A stretch of DNA of 64,000 nt from Lobulomyces angularis (lineage: Eukaryota; Chytridiomycota; Chytridiomycetes; Lobulomycetales; Lobulomycetaceae), in NCBI GenBank assembly GCA_027604685.1, contig JADHYX010000005.1:1-64000 (forward strand), written 5' to 3'. Below the pieces are notes generated by a model, which saw nothing but the letters and a program-made list of their open reading frames with translations, made no database searches and was not told the origin of the DNA. A program made the translations under genes and the position numbers. This document shows, in pieces, positions 1 to 12,328 of the stretch. Each line of letters begins with the position of its first letter. Positions within the stretch are counted from its first letter, which is position 1.

Positions 1-220
1 TTGAAGGTTATATAGTAGATGGTAGTAGACCAAAGCATCTTTGTAAATAATATAGATTTATTTTCAACTTAGTTTTCTCTATGTTAATATTTAAATATAT
101 GAATTGGTGTTTGTTGTATTATTTTTATGAATATTTGATAAATGTTCAAAAGATAATGTGCGAGTGCTGGCTATTTTACGCCACAAGGTTAAATAAAATA
201 AAAAGTTAGTTTCTTTTGCC

Positions 221-2669
221 ATGAATCCCACAGACCCTCCATTAACTTCAAAAATCAAACCTATCAGATCTTTAAGAGGAACCATCAATTCCAGAGCATG
301 GTTACTTTCTTTTTATTTTTTTCTTCTAACCAATTTTTTCTTTATTTTCCATCCACCAGTAACAATTGTAGGTAAATCACTTTTTTTTTTTTTAATGTGG
401 TTTTTAAAATTTGATTCTTTTTTTTTTCTAACTTATTTCTTTTTTTTTTTATTAACAATACAATTTAATAAAATAAAAAAAGAGTAAAAAAAGTTAAATG
501 TGATGGTGTCAATAATTCCGTTTGTTCAAGATGTAAAAAAAAAAACATTTCTTGTTTTTATCAATCTGGAAAAAGAGGTAAATAAAACTTCTTTTTTTTA
601 AATTTTTTTTTCTTTTTGTTTAAAAGGCCAAAAGGAAAACCAAATAGTAGATACCACAACGAATTTTTCTCAACTCTCAATATCATACCCGTCATTACCA
701 TTTGATGACTACAGCAACTCATTTACTGTCAATAACTCAAACTTTACTTTAAATCTTAATTTAATACCGGAAGTCAATTTAAATACAAGCAATAATAATA
801 ACTTATTTTCTGACCAACAGGCCTTAATTACTGATGAACAAAAAACTGATTTTGATAATTTTGACTATCGTTATTTATTGGATATTTCAAGTATTATAAT
901 TTTGTAATTTATTACTAACAAAGCGTACTTAATTTTTTTATTTTTTTTGGTTAATAGACATGTTTTTTAAAAATGCATGTTTTATTCCCTCTCAGAATAA
1001 AAGTTTCATTTACGAAATTTCAACTGAGAAGAGTTTGTCACATTTTTCAACTGGCAAAACTCCTGTTACCTTTCCTGAAAGTAACGAAGCATTGCAGGAT
1101 TTTAAAGATTATCCCAACAAAACTATCCTACACTTTCATTTACTAAATAGGCTTTTTACTACCAACTTGATAACTTTGATAAATTTTGCTCCCAGAAGAT
1201 GGATAGAAGCAATACTGGAAAACAATCCAAAAGGAGTTTTTAACAAAAAAATTTTTTTCGAATTCCTTTCTAAAACTTCACCGGCTGTTCTAAATATCAT
1301 GCTGGCATACGGTTGTTACAGAACTAACCATGCTCTCCTTTCAGATTTGGAATTTGGTGGAAGTCAAACAAAGGCCTCTGGGTTTTTTCTTTATAAAGCT
1401 ATTGAAGGATTAAAACAATTTGACGAAAATATTAAATATCAATCAGATGTTTTAGAAACAATGTTTTCAATTGGTCAACTCTTTTATTTTTTAGGAATAC
1501 CTAATAAAGGATATATGTGGTTAAGACAGGTAAAGCATATATTTTTTTTTTTATATTTTATTTACTTCTTTTATTTTTCAAATAAAAAAAAAAAAAAAAG
1601 GTAGGACTAGCAGCAGAACGGTTTAGCTGGGATAGTGAAATTAATAACCCATTAATCTATACAGAAATTGAAGAAAAGTATTTAAATAAAGATGATATTA
1701 GGGATAGAAAAATTTTGTACACGCATTTAATGATTGTTTCAACAATTGTTGGATCTCCAATTGGTAATATATCTTTAAAAAAAAAAAAAAGAAAAGAATT
1801 CAATTATATTAAAAATAAAATTAATGACAGGTGATGATAAACATTTATTGGAAATGATCAATCAACCATTAGCTGTAGAGATGAATAGATTTACGGATGA
1901 AATTGGCAGATCTAATTTGTATTCAGCGGAAAACAACAAAACGGTATTACAAATGTGCTTTTTAAGCAGACAAGTGCAAAAATTTTGTAGTAACTTAAAT
2001 AACTTAAGTCAAGAAAGCGATTTAAATTTTAGTTCAATGATATTGACGACAAATATCCACGATCTTCATGATTCTATGATAAATTGGTACAACGGATTAC
2101 TTTCAGAAAAAAAAAGTTTCGATAGTTTACTTGATTTTGTTGAAAATTTCAGTTTAATCATACAAAAGGAATGGATAAAAGGAATATTTAACATTTGTCT
2201 AAACGTTTGGTGGTTGACTAATTTTGTTAAACTGCACTATGATAACTATTTTAAAAAAAAAAATGTTTCAACTTTTTCGACTGTGAGAAATAAAGAATTT
2301 TTAATGCTGAACAGTTTAGAGCTAATACTTTTAGGAACTAGGGCGATATCCAGCATTCTGTTAATAGATATACCAGCAGAGGTGGAAAATAACATACAAA
2401 TAGAACCTTTTAACTTTGGGACGACCGTTGATATATTAATTGGATATAACTTAAGCGAAGTGATTGAAATTAACCTGGAGATTTTAAGAGTTTTTAGTAG
2501 CTGTCCAGAGTCCTCAAGTTGGGTGGGAAACATTGAAATAAAAAAAGAAGTTTTAAATTTTCATTTAAAAAATATATTTTTTAAAGTATTGGAAAAAAGA
2601 ACTAATTGTCCCTTGTCTCAGAATAAACATAAACATTTTAAGAATGTATTTGAAAATTTTATTTTGTAG
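221..2669 (+). CDS. Zn2Cys6 (fungal binuclear cluster) transcription factor, 7 exons
   Basis: Likely a sequence-specific nuclear DNA-binding regulator. My exon model is 221-300, 360-371, 483-577, 627-890, 958-1529, 1601-1763 and 1831-2669, an unbroken frame of 674 codons. The zinc cluster is assembled from exons 1-3: A-C-N-N-C-R, then VKKVKCDG, then CSRCKKKNISCFYQSGKRG, i.e. the six cysteines of a Zn2Cys6 domain at about residues 27-60. The remaining ~600 residues resemble the long alpha-helical middle-homology region of such factors, but I recognise no specific pathway regulator. The first exon has the same length (80 nt) and phase as the first exon of the second Zn2Cys6 gene at 6600, so the two are probably paralogues. 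The 12-nt exon 2 is unusual. Domain call is strong; target genes are unknown. Confidence 0.85.
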
Positions 2670-3833
2670 GTTTTTTTTTTTTTTTTTGTAATATTCATAA
2701 AATTTTGTTATTTTACATGTTTTAGAACTTTTTATTTGTAACTATATTTATTTTTTTTGTTATTATTAATATTTAAATATTTAATTGAATTTGTGTATTT
2801 ATTTTAAATTTTTTAAATGACAATATTAACACGAAATGGAATCGAATTTATGTTGCACAGAATAAAAATTACCTTTTGCAAGAATGCACTAAAAGTCTTT
2901 AAACACCGTGACTAAATGGAGTCTAAATGGAGTTTAGAGTCTAAATCTCTAATATAGACCATATGAAATTATAATTGTATATTTTGTAGATTAAAGTTAT
3001 ATTGTTATCTCTGCCAAGAACTTTTGTTGTGATTCTGAAAATTTGAAGAATTATGGCAAAAAATGCATACTAAATGGGACATATTACTTGCCATTATTAT
3101 TACTACTCTTAATCTGTTATCTAGTAAACAAAAATAGATCTTATTTGTTATGTTGGGAAAGAGATTTTTGAGTTTAAATTTCAATTTAAAAAAAAAAAAT
3201 TGATATTAAAAAGGAATATGTAGAAAAATTCTTTTTTTTTTTTATGGATTAGAACTTGATACTTCTTAAAAGAAAAATAAAAAAATAATAATTAAAAAAA
3301 AAAAAAAAAAGTTAATCACTTCTCTCATTATTATTAAAAATATTATTAATATTTTCAATTAATTATAAGTTTTTTATAGAACTCAGATGTATTTAATTTC
3401 TTTTTTAATTCTCAATTTTATTATGCAAGGTTTATTATTTATTTTTTACTCTACAAAAAAAAGCCAAATTTTTTAAGTGTAACAGAAAGCCAGGGTCACA
3501 TCAGCAATAAAGCAAATGAATTGTAACTTTCATTTCAATTTTGTAATAAATCTTCAAAAAAAAAAAATTAAGTTACAATGCAGTGTTTTCTAATTAAAAC
3601 ATTAGTTTGGTTTCTTAATAAAGAAAATAAATTGCTATAGGTTCTCTATTAAAATGTGGAAATTTTTTTTAGCAAAAAGAAATTCATTCTACTTTGGACT
3701 CTCGGAGTCATAGAATCAGAACAAAGATTTTTAAATTCAGATATAGCGAATTTCTTCTACTCTCAAACCGATCCAGAAGAACATTATTTTTCAATCAATG
3801 ATTGAAGTGTTTTTTTCTATTAAGTAAAATTCG
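2670..3833. other. Intergenic, A+T-rich
   Basis: No open frame of convincing length or composition on either strand. It holds T and A homopolymers, plus an imperfect short direct repeat near 2913-2950 (two copies of an ACTAAATGGAGTCTAAATGG-like unit). The last ~100 bases are presumably the promoter of the trypsin-like gene. Nothing else is supportable. Confidence 0.5.
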
Positions 3834-3842
3834 TATAAATAG
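3834..3842 (+). promoter_or_regulatory. Candidate TATA box of the trypsin-like gene
   Basis: TATAAATAG lies 59 bases before the ATG at 3901, a plausible position for a core promoter with a short 5' UTR. Support is sequence match and position only, in a region where A+T-rich words are common by chance. Confidence 0.4.
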
Positions 3843-3900
3843 CAACTAGTTTGAGTCGTTAATTAAAATTATATTTTTAAAATAAAAAAATATTTAAACA

Positions 3901-4886
3901 ATGAAATTTTTAACATTATCAGCTATTTTAATTGCAGTTCAATCAGCACCATCCTTTGAAGATGCTGAAATCGCACCTTGGTTCAAACCTTCTATCGTTG
4001 GCGGTGAACCAGTAGCAAATCAATCAGTTTACCCTTGGGTTGCAAGTATCTCCATTAGTGGTTCAAGTCACTCTTGTGGAGGTACTTTAATTGCTAAAAA
4101 TCTGTTGTTAACTGCTGGACACTGCTCTGCAGGTTGATATCTACAACACATTGCCAAGTATTTATTTTTTTTTTTTTAGGTTCTGCAAGTTCAAGGAAAG
4201 TGACTGTGTGGAGATATGACATTTCCAAAACAGCTGCTTCTGAACAAGCTGTTCAATATTCGGTTGAGAAAATCATTACTCATCCATCTTATACAGGCAG
4301 CCCTGTTCCTGTAATTATATTTATTAAAAAATTCATCTAATTATTTTTTTTTTAAAAAAAATGCAGCTAAATGATGTTTCTGTTTGGGTACTAAAGCAAA
4401 CTTCAAACCCTGCAAATCGTGTTGTTCAAACTGTCAATTATGCTAAAACTGCTGACCATCCACTTTTCCCAGGAAAAGTAAGAGCAATTGGTTGGGGAAC
4501 CACTAGACAAGGTGGAGGTGGTAGTTTAGCAACCAAACTTAGACAAGTTGATATAAATTTAATTTCAAATGCTGAATGCAAGAAAAGTTACGAAAGCCAA
4601 TATCCAAATGGTGTTCCAGATTCAACAGTTTGCGCTGCTGAAGCAGAAGGTTTGTTATAATTTACAGTTATTTTTAATAATGAAATATTGTTTAGGTGGA
4701 AAGGACACTTGTCAAGGAGATTCTGGAGGGCCATTATTCCAAACTAATGAAGCTGGAGAAGTAGTTGTAAGTGGTGTTACCAGCTGGGGAATTGGTTGTG
4801 CTGATAAAGGAAACCCTGGAGTATATGCTCGTGTAGGTTCCTTTTCAAGTTGGATTGATGCACAAGTTGCACAATATGCTGCTTAA
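3901..4886 (+). CDS. Secreted trypsin-like serine protease (S1 family)
   Basis: Extracellular endopeptidase of the chymotrypsin/trypsin clan. Exons 3901-4132, 4180-4310, 4367-4649 and 4696-4886 give 278 residues in frame. A signal peptide ([17 protein letters not shown]) is followed by a short propeptide. The zymogen cleavage/activation start is IVGGEP. The triad is visible: His in LLTAGHC, Asp in LNDVS at the start of exon 3, and Ser in CQGDSGGPL. The Asp six residues before the Ser ([10 protein letters not shown]) is the S1-pocket aspartate expected for trypsin-like Arg/Lys specificity, and the SWG motif follows. AATAAA at about 4920 could be the poly(A) signal. It is one of three secreted proteases of different families in this window. 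Confidence 0.95.
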
Positions 4887-6599
4887 GTTTTTTTAGTATA
4901 TTTAACAGAAAAATGTATAGAATAAAGTAAAAAATTAGACTATATAGGCTGTTTGTTACTGAAATTATATATTCTATAAACTTAAATTGTGAACTTTCTA
5001 CAAACGTAAACTTTTAAAGAAGATTATTTTTACTCTTTGTTTGGTTGCATAACATTTTCACAAATATCCTTAAAGAATTAATTTGGAAAAAAAAAAAAAA
5101 AAAGAGAACAAATAAAAAAATAAAAAAAAAGGGGAAAATTGAAGGCAATTAAAATAATTATTTTTTTTTTTGATGTTTACAGTTTTTTACAAAAATAAAA
5201 AATAAAAGGGTGAAGTTTATTATCGTATTTCAATAAAAATTAAAAAGAAATTAAAATTTTGTTTAGCAACAAAAAAACTAGAAAAAAAAAAAATAGATTG
5301 AAATTATTTGTTGGAATTGAACATTATAATAAATCAAGATAATTGTATAAAAAAAACCCAAAAAAAAATATATTTGTAATTCCTCTACATATGTAGTAAG
5401 AGATAGGGAGAGTTGTACAAGCATTTTTAACTAGTGCGGAATGTGGTTTGTTTAAAGAAAATAGAATGGTGACACTATATAATAAGACAGTATTCTTTTA
5501 TAATAGTAAATTTATTATTGATAAGGGTAAATTTTACTTTAATTTTATGCAAGAAATGTGAAGAATATGAAACTGAGAGTACAAATACTAGAAGATGTAG
5601 GATTTTGTGTAATTGCGGTGGATTCTTCGATTGAATCAAGTGTAAACCCTTGTGCGCAGGGAGTATTACAGTAATATTAAACTATTATTAAAGACTTAAT
5701 ATAGTTAGTATAAATGTCTATAAATGTGCATAAACTCCCCGAAAATATATGGATTGCCACAATCATGAAGCTTGATGATCCTGTGACCTATGATGAGGTT
5801 TTTTGTTTGTGGAAATAGGAGATAAGGAGATGGTTCAGAAATATTATAGAATTCTAACATCTTCCATTTAACACATTAACTCAGGACTATGAGAGTTGGT
5901 TAAAAAATAACCAAAGTTTATTTATAAAAATTATTAAAATAAGATGGTTGTATACAAAAAATGAAGCTTGATGTGGTTGTAAAGAATTCAATGAAGCGAT
6001 ATGTGGGTTGTGGGTAATTTATATAATAAAAGTCACATGCTGTAAAAATTAAATCAGAGTGACTAAAAAGGATAAACCAGTAGATGACAGATAAATAAAA
6101 AACAAAATAAAGCTTGTCAATGAAATTGTAGAATAGAGTAAATTACTGTAAAGTTTGTTTTATCCTAATGATTTGCAACGACAGCATTTTCTAAAATCAA
6201 AGTAAATTCAACCATCAACTAATTAGGATAAAAACAATCCACATCAATCCACCCTTTGCTTTAAAGGATATGCAGGACCCATCCTAACTAATTTATAGCT
6301 ATTGTAACACTAAGTGAATTTAACATACTAAAACCATTAACTTTAATAAAATATATAATCCAACCTTAAAAACTAATGAAATAAAAACCAATCCATTTAA
6401 CTCGGCAACTGCGAAGTTAATGTAAAATTTGGCTTTTTTGAAATCAATAAAGCTGCGGTCACAAAATAAAAAAAAAAAAGTTGCTTCAGCTTGCAGGAAC
6501 TGTTCATGTTTCCCCGACATTTCCGCTCAAAAAATTTAATTCCGAACTTAAAAAAAATTTAAAATTTATCCTACAAATTTTATATCTGATAAAAAATTT
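4887..6599. other. Intergenic, with possible gene relic
   Basis: A long stretch without a complete gene. The part from about 5540 to 6060 has less extreme base composition and short open pieces in shifting frames (see the relic entry). The rest is A+T-rich spacer, including presumptive promoter sequence for the Zn2Cys6 gene at 6600. Confidence 0.45.
5545..6060 (+). pseudogene. Unidentified decayed coding relic with Cys-rich segment
   Basis: Several short stretches read like protein but in different frames, separated by stops. Near 5545-5640 there is a Cys-rich piece (LCKKCEEYE...RRCRILCNCGG), and near 5745-5817 a piece containing WIATIMKLDDPVTYDEVF. I do not recognise the family. A mutated transposase or zinc-binding protein is possible, but this is inference. 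Chance reading frames in composition-biased DNA are the main alternative. Confidence 0.2.
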
Positions 6600-7724
6600 A
6601 TGAAAGCAACTAACCCTACTTCACAAAGTAAGACTTTAAAAAGAGGTTCCATCTCTTCGAAAGCTTGCCAAAGGTGTAGGTAAAAAAAATTATTATTTTT
6701 TTTTTGTTTAGTGGGGACTTCTTTTTAATTCTTTCTGTAAATTTTTTAGATTAAAAAAAATTAAATGTGACAGTGTTAGTGAATTAAATTGCTCAAGATG
6801 TTTGAAGGATTCTGTGAATTGCGTTTATTCCACTGAAAAGCGTAAGAGAGGTCCTGCCGTTAAAAATCCAATTATTTCAAACACTAAAACTAATGTTGTA
6901 AGTGTTGACGATTTAAACTCTCTCAATAAAGGAACTTCAATAAAACAAGAAGAAGGAAATAAGAAAAGTTTTAATACCAATTTGAATGGTCAACCCACTC
7001 ACTTCAACCTGCCTTCCTTTTCTTCCCTTTTTTCTACTTCTGATCCTCAATCCGCCAAATCTGATCCTTCTGCTAAAGATGATATACTTTTTAATGATAA
7101 TACCAATTCTCTTTTAAATAATAATAATCAATCCCCTAGGCAAACAAATCTTCAGCTGGATCGTACCAAACTGCACTCTATCCAAGAATACTATTATTCA
7201 AATGCTTCTGAGGTCTCCAATGGAAAAGAAAATGATGGTAGCAACTATTCCTATCTTTCGGTATTTAAAGAGTCCTCTCCGGTGAGCTCAACTACTTCCT
7301 TACCACCTTCTCCAACTCCAATTCCAAAGCACATCTCTAATACCCATTATGTTTTTAATTTAAAGACCAAAATTACAAATTTTACTGATTGTATAGATGA
7401 AAGTAAACCAAATATAGTATCAAAAGTTTCAACAACAACCTTCAGAAAAGCTTGTCAAAATTGCAGGATAAAAAAAAGAAAGTGTGATGGTAAAATAGGT
7501 GTTTCCTGTTCAAGGTGTTTGAACGAAAGTAATGAATGTATTTATTTTCAATCTACTAGAAAGCGTGGTATGATGCATTTTTTTTTCCCTTATTTTTTAT
7601 CTTTCTTTTTTTTTTTTCCTTGTAATTAGCTTCAAAACTTAATGAAAAAAATATTATGGAATTTAAAAATTGCATTTTACCTCAACATAACCGTTTATCC
7701 ATCTCTTACCTGACTTCTTCCTAA
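6600..7724 (+). CDS. Transcription factor with two Zn2Cys6 domains
   Basis: Putative nuclear DNA-binding regulator. Exons 6600-6679, 6750-7567 and 7630-7724 make 330 codons in frame. The first zinc cluster begins in exon 1 (KACQRCR) and continues in exon 2 (LKKIKCDS...CSRCLKDSVNCVY). A second complete cluster lies near the C-terminus within exon 2 (KACQNCRIKKRKCDG...CSRCLNESNECIYF). The ~190 residues between them are Asn/Ser/Pro-rich and probably disordered. The C-terminal exon adds only ~31 residues, so the usual middle-homology domain is missing. Exon 1 length and the intron after C-x2-C-R match the gene at 221. Two clusters in one fungal chain is rare. Domain recognition is strong, function unknown. 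Confidence 0.85.
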
Positions 7725-8295
7725 CAAAAAAAAAAAAAAAAAAGTATCATTTTTCCTAATTTAAAAAAAAAAATTTTTTTCTTTGTATAAATTTTATCTT
7801 TTTTTTTTTTAATTATATATTTTTTTTCTTTTAATTACTAGATTTACTAAAATTAAAAATTTACTAATACTATAAGCAAATAGAAAAAACTACAAATATA
7901 AAAAAATTCTGTTATTGTGATGAATTATTAAGATATTTTAAAAAAATAATTTTTAACGACAAAATTTTTGATCTTTACTGTATTTACAAAAAAAATAATT
8001 CACTAGAACAAAAAAATTTTTAAAGTTGGTCTTTTTTTTTTTTTTTAAATTTGTAAACTTAAAAATTTTTTGTGATTGGTATAAAAAAAAAATAAAATAA
8101 AAAAAATAAACAATTGAAAATTATTATTTTCTAAAAGTTACTTTAAAGAAAAAAAAAAGAACACATAATATTTGATTAAAGAAAAAAAAAAAATTAATAA
8201 CATATCATCAGATTCTTTAAAAAGAATTTTTTAATAAGAAAAATATAATTAAACATAATAAAAATTAAAAAAAGTTTAATTTTCATTTTTTGAAG
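7725..8295. other. Intergenic spacer
   Basis: Almost pure A+T with long T and A runs. I see no coding or RNA signal. It separates the end of the two-cluster transcription factor from the GPCR start. Confidence 0.6.
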
Positions 8296-11200
8296 ATGAA
8301 ACCAATAACGATAACGACGTTAACGTTATTAACTATTTTACAGCAAATAAAGACGCAACTTGGACAAGATAACCAGAAATCTCTTGTTAATAACATTACT
8401 TTCGCCCTAGCTCTGCCTTACTCTGTTGCTGGTGATTTACCTGATTATCTTATGTATAAAAGTGTTTTTCCGTCCATATCTACTACATTTGTTGTAAGAG
8501 AATATTTGAAATCTGTTAATGCTAATTACAGGTTTTTAAAAAATAAAATTTTTAGTAACATTTTTTTAATTTTTTTTTAGTATATTGCCTAATCTAACAG
8601 TATTATTAAGTCCGGTGGATACGTATAACAGTGGGTAAAACAAATATAAAACATATTAAACTTTTAATTTAAATTATTTTTTCTTTTTAACAGATATGGA
8701 GCAATGTATGCATCATCACAAATTCAAAATCAACTAAATGCCTTTGCCGTCATTGGAGAAATTTATCCTGAAAATACACAAAACTTAGCTCCTGCGTTTG
8801 GATTTTTAAACATTCTCCAATGTAAATATAAATTTATATATGAAATATAAATAATTACAAGAATACCTCCTTTTTTTTTGATCTTTTTTTGTTTATCTAT
8901 TATCTTTCCTTTCCATAGGTATCCCTTCTACTGCTTCAATGTCTCTGTCAAATAAAAATGACTTCCCTACTACTTTTCAGACTGCAAGTACTGCTGCACA
9001 AATTGTAAGGACAAAAAGAAATCTAATAACAATAAAAATTAAAAAAAAAAAAATACTATTTAATTATTTTTATTTATTTTATTTTTTTTTTATTAAATTT
9101 TTATTAAAAGGCAAATGCAATGATTGATTTATTAGTTAGTTTAAAATTTAATATGACTTCACTTTTAATGACAGATTCAAATTATGGCAGGTAGAGAAAT
9201 TAAAGAAAAAAAAAAATCTTAAAAAAATCATAATTTATTAGCGCATTTGGGGATCTGCTTAGTAAGAGGGCAGCAGTTAGAGGAATAAAAGTAAAAATGG
9301 TACAAAGTTTCAGATCAAAATCAAAAGACTACACAGAAGAATTGAAACTACTAAATTCCACAAAAGCAAAAGTTTTTTTAATCCAAGCAGAAATGTTTGA
9401 CTTTCAAAACATAATGATTTCAGCAAAAAAATTAGGTATGATGACTGCAGATTACGCATATGTGGTAGACAACGGATACGATCACGACATCGTTGTTGCC
9501 ACAAATAACCGTTTCGAACTAACAAGCGAGCTACCAAACTTGGCTGGTATATTTCAAGTTCAATCTTCTATCCCTGATACAGAGGAAGCAAATTATTACA
9601 AAAAAGTGTGGAAAGACTTGTTTCCCTTCAATTCTTCATTTTCAAGTGATAAAAATTGTAGTTCTTTTGCGAACTCCAAAAATATTTCCGTTGGTGACCA
9701 ATATGCAATCCCTGAAACAGTCAGTGGTTGTTTTCCTAAAACAGATATTTGGGCTGGTAGAATGTCTTCAATGTATCTGAGGCTAAATAACAGAGTGCCT
9801 GAATTAAAATCTTATGTGTATTTTTCAAATATTTTCTTTTATTTTTAATCAAAACAAAAAAAAAAAAAGATTTGATGCATTGCAATGTGTAAAAAGTCTA
9901 GTAGAAATTTTCGATCACAACTTAAAAAATAACATAATTGATTTTGAAGATATCAAAAATACTTATAAATCAAAGACATCTGGAAGATCTTTACAACAAT
10001 TGTATGGTAACGATGTTACTGAACTAATTAATTCTGCTAACATTGATGGGTAAAAGAAATGTACTTATTTCATGCTAAATTTTTTTTTTTTCCTTTTTGT
10101 TTCTTAATTTAGATGGGAAGAAAAAATGATTGTGGATAACAACGCCGACGTTTCAAAAGACCAATTTATATATAATTACCAATTTAACCCAGAGTTAAAT
10201 ATCTCCATGCCTGTTCACGTTGGGACTTGGAAACACAAAAAAAATGATTCAAACATAGAATTTTTCGCAAAATACTCTTTTATTGATAACAGTCCGACAC
10301 CGCCTCGAGAACCTTTGATTTTGGTTGAAATGGTCCCCCTATTTTTTTACGTAAGATACGGATTTGCTGCCAGCGTTGTTTGTTGTTCAATTTTTACCGT
10401 CTTTTTAGGAGTCTACATGTTAATGAAGAGAGAAGTTAAAGTTTTTCAAGCTGCTTCTCCAGTTTTCTTATTCCTGTAATACATACAATAAAATAAAAAA
10501 TAACATTAAATTGGTTTGATTTTTTTTGGTTGTAAAAGTATTGTTGTTGGTGCAAACATTAGTTACATTGGAGCATACGTACAAATAAATGAACTATCCG
10601 CATTTACCTGTGTTGCAGCACAATGGTTTAAATACTTGGGTTTTGCTATGGTAATAAATAAAAGAAGGCATAAAAAAGTTTTTAACAGACTACAAAAAAA
10701 ATATTTTTTTTACTATTTTGCTAGGTATTTGGCTCTTTATTAATTAAAACTTATCGTATTGAAATAATATTCAATTCTAAAAGTAAAAAAATTTCAATCA
10801 GAGATGGTAAAGCAAAAAATAAAAAAAAAAAAAAAAAAACCTTACAACTGACCTTAAAAATATATTTTTTATAAGGCTCGCTATTAATAAAATTATGGGG
10901 ATATTTATTTTTTTGGATAGCATTATTGACGATATATACCATAATAACCTCAATTCGGCCATACGTTTCTCATAACCTAAAACCAGGAAATGTGATAGAT
11001 AATGAAATAGTTTCAGTTTTTCAAACAGATTTATGCGAATATCAATGGTTCAACTACGTATTACTAGGGATAGTATTGTTGACTCTTCTTTATGGTTGTT
11101 TTTTGATTTTTTCTGTTAGAAATACACCTTCCGCCTTTAACGAATCAAAATGGATTGGTAAAGAAAATTACATATAAAAAATTTAAATTTTGTTAATTTT

Positions 11201-11723
11201 TTTTATTGGTTTCTTTTTGTATTAGCTTTTTCAATTTATAACTGGACATTTGTAGGAATAATAGTGCAAATAATCATAATTACTGCAATAACAAATCCAG
11301 ATATGATCTATGCAGCAGAAGCAGTTATGGTTATTTTAACTCAGACTGGTGTTGTTGCATTATTATTTATTCCAAAAATTATAAAAATTAAGAAGGTAAT
11401 TTTTTTTTTGTGATTTTCTTTACAATAATTCTTTTACCAAATAGGGAGAAGGAGATATTTTAAGTACTGGTTTCAAAACTAACTCCAACATGGAATCAGG
11501 TTCACCAACAACGTCACCACCACTGTCAACAATGGGAAAGAGTAATATGTTTAGAAACCCCAGTAGACCACAGGTAGGAAACAGTAGAGAAGGAATTAAC
11601 AGCAATGCTAATTTAATAAATATGGACTTGACTACTACAAATTTGAACAAAAGTAATGGTATAATTACTGCTGGTGTAAAAATTTCAGATACTAGACGTG
11701 CCTCAGATTGGACGAGTGAATAG
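8296..11723 (+). CDS. Class C (GABA-B-like) G-protein-coupled receptor, 13 exons
   Basis: Plasma-membrane receptor with an extracellular ligand-binding venus-flytrap (ANF-receptor type) domain followed by a 7-TM domain. Exons: 8296-8531, 8581-8634, 8694-8821, 8919-9004, 9111-9190, 9242-9817, 9870-10049, 10113-10475, 10539-10650, 10725-10806, 10876-11157, 11226-11395, 11445-11723, giving 875 residues in frame. The start is the first ATG, after TTGAAG. A signal peptide is followed by about 480 extracellular residues. TM1 starts at PLFFYVRYGF. TM2 contains SPVFLFLIVVGANISY, and TM3 ends FGSLLIKTYRI, the hallmark class C motif. TM4 to TM7 follow, TM7 with ILTQTGVVALLFIPK. The ~90-residue cytoplasmic tail is Ser/Asn/Thr-rich. 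The ligand cannot be read from sequence. Such receptors occur in early-diverging fungi. Confidence 0.9.
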
Positions 11724-11789
11724 CTAATAAATTATTTTTGGTTGTATAGATTCATTATTGTTTAAACAAAAAATTTTATTTAAATTATT

Positions 11790-11826
<37 letters not shown>

Positions 11827-12328
11827 TATAAGTTATAGTTTTTTGGTAACAGTAAATTTGGCATGATTTCTACAAAAGAAACAAATCTGCATCACTCTGC
11901 AATGGTGTCCCCAGTCGCTAAAAATAGAACAATAAAACGCGTCACGAAAAACAAAAAGTAGTTTCATTTATATAACTATTAGCTAAATTGTTTAAAAATA
12001 TTTTTTATTTTGAAAACAATGTTTAATACGTGGATTTTTGTACAGCAGCTCAAACAAAGTTCTATTTTTAAAATGAAGCTCTTACCATAGCACTTTTTGT
12101 ACCTTAAATTTTTTCATCCTCCGCTCTTTTTTTTTTTGAATTCAACCAATTAATTTTTTTTAGTTACTTGACGATCAAAGGGTAATTAAAAAAAAATAAA
12201 AAATACGATAGCATTTTAACTATAAAAGTATTTTTTTTATTTTTTTTTTTTAAAAAAAATTAAATAAAAATAAAAAACCAATAAAAACAGACCACATAGT
12301 TTGCTCTATAAGTTAGTGTGGAAAAATA
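11724..12328. other. Intergenic spacer before chitin synthase
   Basis: T/A homopolymers with one less biased island at about 11860-11965, listed separately. The rest holds nothing I can support. Confidence 0.5.
11863..11961 (+). CDS. Possible small ORF, 32 residues, basic C-terminus
   Basis: An ATG-initiated frame between two long genes, with a composition noticeably less A+T-rich than the spacer around it. It ends in a Lys/Arg-rich stretch (AKNRTIKRVTKNKK). No family recognised. It could be an exon of a larger unrecognised gene, an upstream ORF of the chitin synthase mRNA, or chance. Confidence 0.2.
   Translation: MISTKETNLHHSAMVSPVAKNRTIKRVTKNKK

Noticed and set aside
221..487. 88-codon frame as a stand-alone small gene
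   Set aside because: Beyond codon 27 it is translated T-rich intron; splicing gives the Zn2Cys6 gene instead.
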